22,098 bases of DNA from positions 23,337-45,434 of the forward strand of contig DGIT01000141.1 in assembly GCA_002386465.1 (NCBI GenBank), given 5' to 3'. The translations under genes and the position numbers were made by a program. The notes under the pieces were generated by a model. The model saw nothing but the letters and a program-made list of their open reading frames with translations, was not told where the DNA came from and did no database searches. Positions 20,697 through 22,098 of this stretch are shown here, one piece after another. Position 1 is the first letter of the stretch, and each line of letters starts with the position of its first letter. The DNA comes from Burkholderiales bacterium UBA4615 (lineage in GTDB: Bacteria; Pseudomonadota; Gammaproteobacteria; Burkholderiales; Burkholderiaceae_E).

Positions 20697-22098
20697 TCAG
20701 CCTGCCAGTTTCGACAGATCGGCCACGCGGTTCATGAGACGGTGCAGGCCTGCGAGCAGCGCCAGGCGATTGCGTCGCAGGTGGGCATCGTCTGCATTGA
20801 CCATCACCGCCTCAAAAAAAGCATCAACCGGCTCACGCAAGGTGGCCAGGGCACTGAGTGCGCCAGTGTAGTCACGAGCCGTCAGGGACTGTTCAACGTG
20901 TGGTGTGATCTGATCGATGGCTGTGTGCAGCGCCTGCTCGGTGGGCTCGATGAGCCGTGCCACGTCGACTGCATGACCCCTGTCCGTATCGGGCGCTTTG
21001 CGCAGAATGTTGCCGATGCGTTTGTTGGCTGCAGCCAGACTGACAGCCTGCGGCAGGTCCCGGAACGCCGCCAGGGCGTGCAGCCGCGGCGCGATCAGGT
21101 CGAGATGATCCGCGTCCACCGCCAGCACCGCGTCGATGTCGGCGGTCGGATGACCGCGGTCACGCAACCATCCGCGCAGCCGTTCGATCATGAAGGCGTG
21201 CAGTCCGGTGATGTCGGGCTGTACTCCGGGGACGTTCGAAAAGGCTTCGAATGCGCGCGTCACGAGCTCACCCAGCTGTGGTGCCGCCGGATGCTCGACC
21301 AGCATTCGAACCACGCCCAATGCATGCCGGCGCAGCGCAAACGGATCGCGGTCACCGGTCGGCTGCGCACCAATGCCCCAGATGCCGGCCAGGGTCTCGA
21401 GCTTGTCGGCCAGCGCCACGGCCGTGCCGACCCTGCTCGCCGGCAGCGCATCGCCAGCGAAGCGCGGCTGATAGTGCTCGGCAATGGCCTGGGCCACCTC
21501 AGACGCTTCGCCATCATGCACGGCGTAGTGACGACCCATGGTGCCTTGCAGCTCGGGAAATTCGCCAACCATGGCACTGAGCAGATCTGCTTTGGCCAGC
21601 AGCGCTGCGCGATCGGCCAGTGACGCGTCGACTCCCAGATCGGCCGCCAGACTACGGGCCAATGCGCGCACGCGTTCAGTCCGTTGCGCCTGGGTGCCCA
21701 GTTTGGCGTGATACACGACCGATTCGAGCTGCGGCGTTCGGTCGATGAGCCGCACTTTCTTGTCCTGCTCGAAGAAAAAGCGCGCATCGGCCAGACGTGG
21801 CCGCACGACCCGCTGATTACCGTCGACGATCAGCGAAGGATCGTCGAGCACCATGTTCGAGACGATCAGGAATCGCGGCAGCAGGCGCGCTTGCGCATCG
21901 AAGAGCGGAAAGTATTTCTGGTTGGTGCGCATGGTGAGGATGAGACATTCCTGCGGCACCTGCAGAAAGGCTTCCTCGAAGGCACCCACGTAGACAGCCG
22001 GCCACTCGACCAGCGCAGTCACTTCGTCAAGTAATGGCGTAACGGCTGATTCGTCGCCAAGGGATGCTCCGAGGGCTGCGGCGTGCGTGCGCAATGCG
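20697..22098 (-). CDS. glyS: Glycine--tRNA ligase beta subunit (C-terminal two thirds, cut by window edge)
   Basis: The beta subunit pairs with GlyQ in the tetrameric bacterial glycyl-tRNA synthetase and binds the tRNA. About 467 codons are present out of a usual 690-710; the N terminus lies beyond the right edge. Recognisable segments, from the edge inward, are LVEWPAVYVGAFEEAFL, LTMRTNQKYFPLFDA, RFLIVSNM, VRPRLADARFFFEQD, the PTGDRDPFALRRHALGVVR motif (ALRR region of the catalytic-like core) and a C-terminal DALR-type anticodon-binding domain ending in FFEAVMVNADD and LLAGLHRLMNRVADLSKLAG. It heads the leftward series glyS-gmhB-plsC-ygjP-gloA within this window. Confidence 0.97.
   Translation of the reverse strand, partial: ALRTHAAALGASLGDESAVTPLLDEVTALVEWPAVYVGAFEEAFLQVPQECLILTMRTNQKYFPLFDAQARLLPRFLIVSNMVLDDPSLIVDGNQRVVRPRLADARFFFEQDKKVRLIDRTPQLESVVYHAKLGTQAQRTERVRALARSLAADLGVDASLADRAALLAKADLLSAMVGEFPELQGTMGRHYAVHDGEASEVAQAIAEHYQPRFAGDALPASRVGTAVALADKLETLAGIWGIGAQPTGDRDPFALRRHALGVVRMLVEHPAAPQLGELVTRAFEAFSNVPGVQPDITGLHAFMIERLRGWLRDRGHPTADIDAVLAVDADHLDLIAPRLHALAAFRDLPQAVSLAAANKRIGNILRKAPDTDRGHAVDVARLIEPTEQALHTAIDQITPHVEQSLTARDYTGALSALATLREPVDAFFEAVMVNADDAHLRRNRLALLAGLHRLMNRVADLSKLAG

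Noticed and set aside
20742..21623. Plus-strand frame opposite glyS
   Set aside because: Antisense shadow of a conserved synthetase; low-complexity, no motif.
1..22098. Mobile element, prophage, defence island or biosynthetic cluster
   Set aside because: Every stretch is accounted for by conserved housekeeping genes with tight spacing; no integrase, transposase, att-like repeats or composition shift seen.

Overview
The window is a densely packed, high-GC stretch of ordinary chromosomal core genes. It most likely comes from a betaproteobacterium of the order Burkholderiales. Gene order is the main argument: glyS-gmhB-plsC-ygjP-gloA, then rsmA/surA/lptD, then amgK-murU-pepP-ubiH-dusB-fis-purH-ruvC-ruvA-ruvB, then ybgC-tolQ-tolR-tolA-tolB. 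Genus and species cannot be read from it. There are no tRNAs, rRNAs, CRISPR arrays, insertion sequences, phage genes or sudden composition changes, and no gene-free stretch longer than about 110 bases.

Layout. Bases 1-13438 read leftwards. From right to left they hold cell-wall recycling genes (amgK, murU), aminopeptidase P, a UbiH-type monooxygenase, the dusB-fis pair, purH, Holliday-junction genes ruvC-ruvA-ruvB, a rhomboid protease, and the Tol envelope genes ybgC, tolQ, tolR, tolA and tolB (tolB cut by the left edge). Bases 13537-18058 read rightwards: lptD, surA and rsmA, each start overlapping the previous stop. Bases 18079-22098 read leftwards again: glyS (cut by the right edge), a degenerate gmhB-like gene, a PlsC-type acyltransferase, a YgjP-type metallopeptidase and gloA. 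The divergent junction is the 98-base amgK/lptD spacer; the convergent junction is the 20-base rsmA/gloA gap.

Function. The outer membrane dominates: LptD inserts LPS, SurA chaperones LptD and other barrel proteins, TolQRAB tethers and constricts the envelope, AmgK/MurU recycle MurNAc, PlsC makes phosphatidic acid, and GmhB normally makes the LPS core heptose precursor. Stop/start overlaps (ATGA, GTGA or TTGA) at ruvC-ruvA, ruvB-rhomboid, ybgC-tolQ, tolR-tolA, lptD-surA and surA-rsmA point to translational coupling.

I did not find a convincing undescribed system. The best leads are: a GmhB homologue lacking its zinc ligands and two of its four HAD motifs; a recurrent CGATA(T/G)AATC promoter-like box before tolB, ruvB and dusB at starts without a ribosome-binding site; a leader before dusB that can fold in two exclusive ways; and an elaborate amgK/lptD spacer with overlapping opposed -10 boxes, two perfect GC hairpins and a four-codon frame behind a perfect Shine-Dalgarno.
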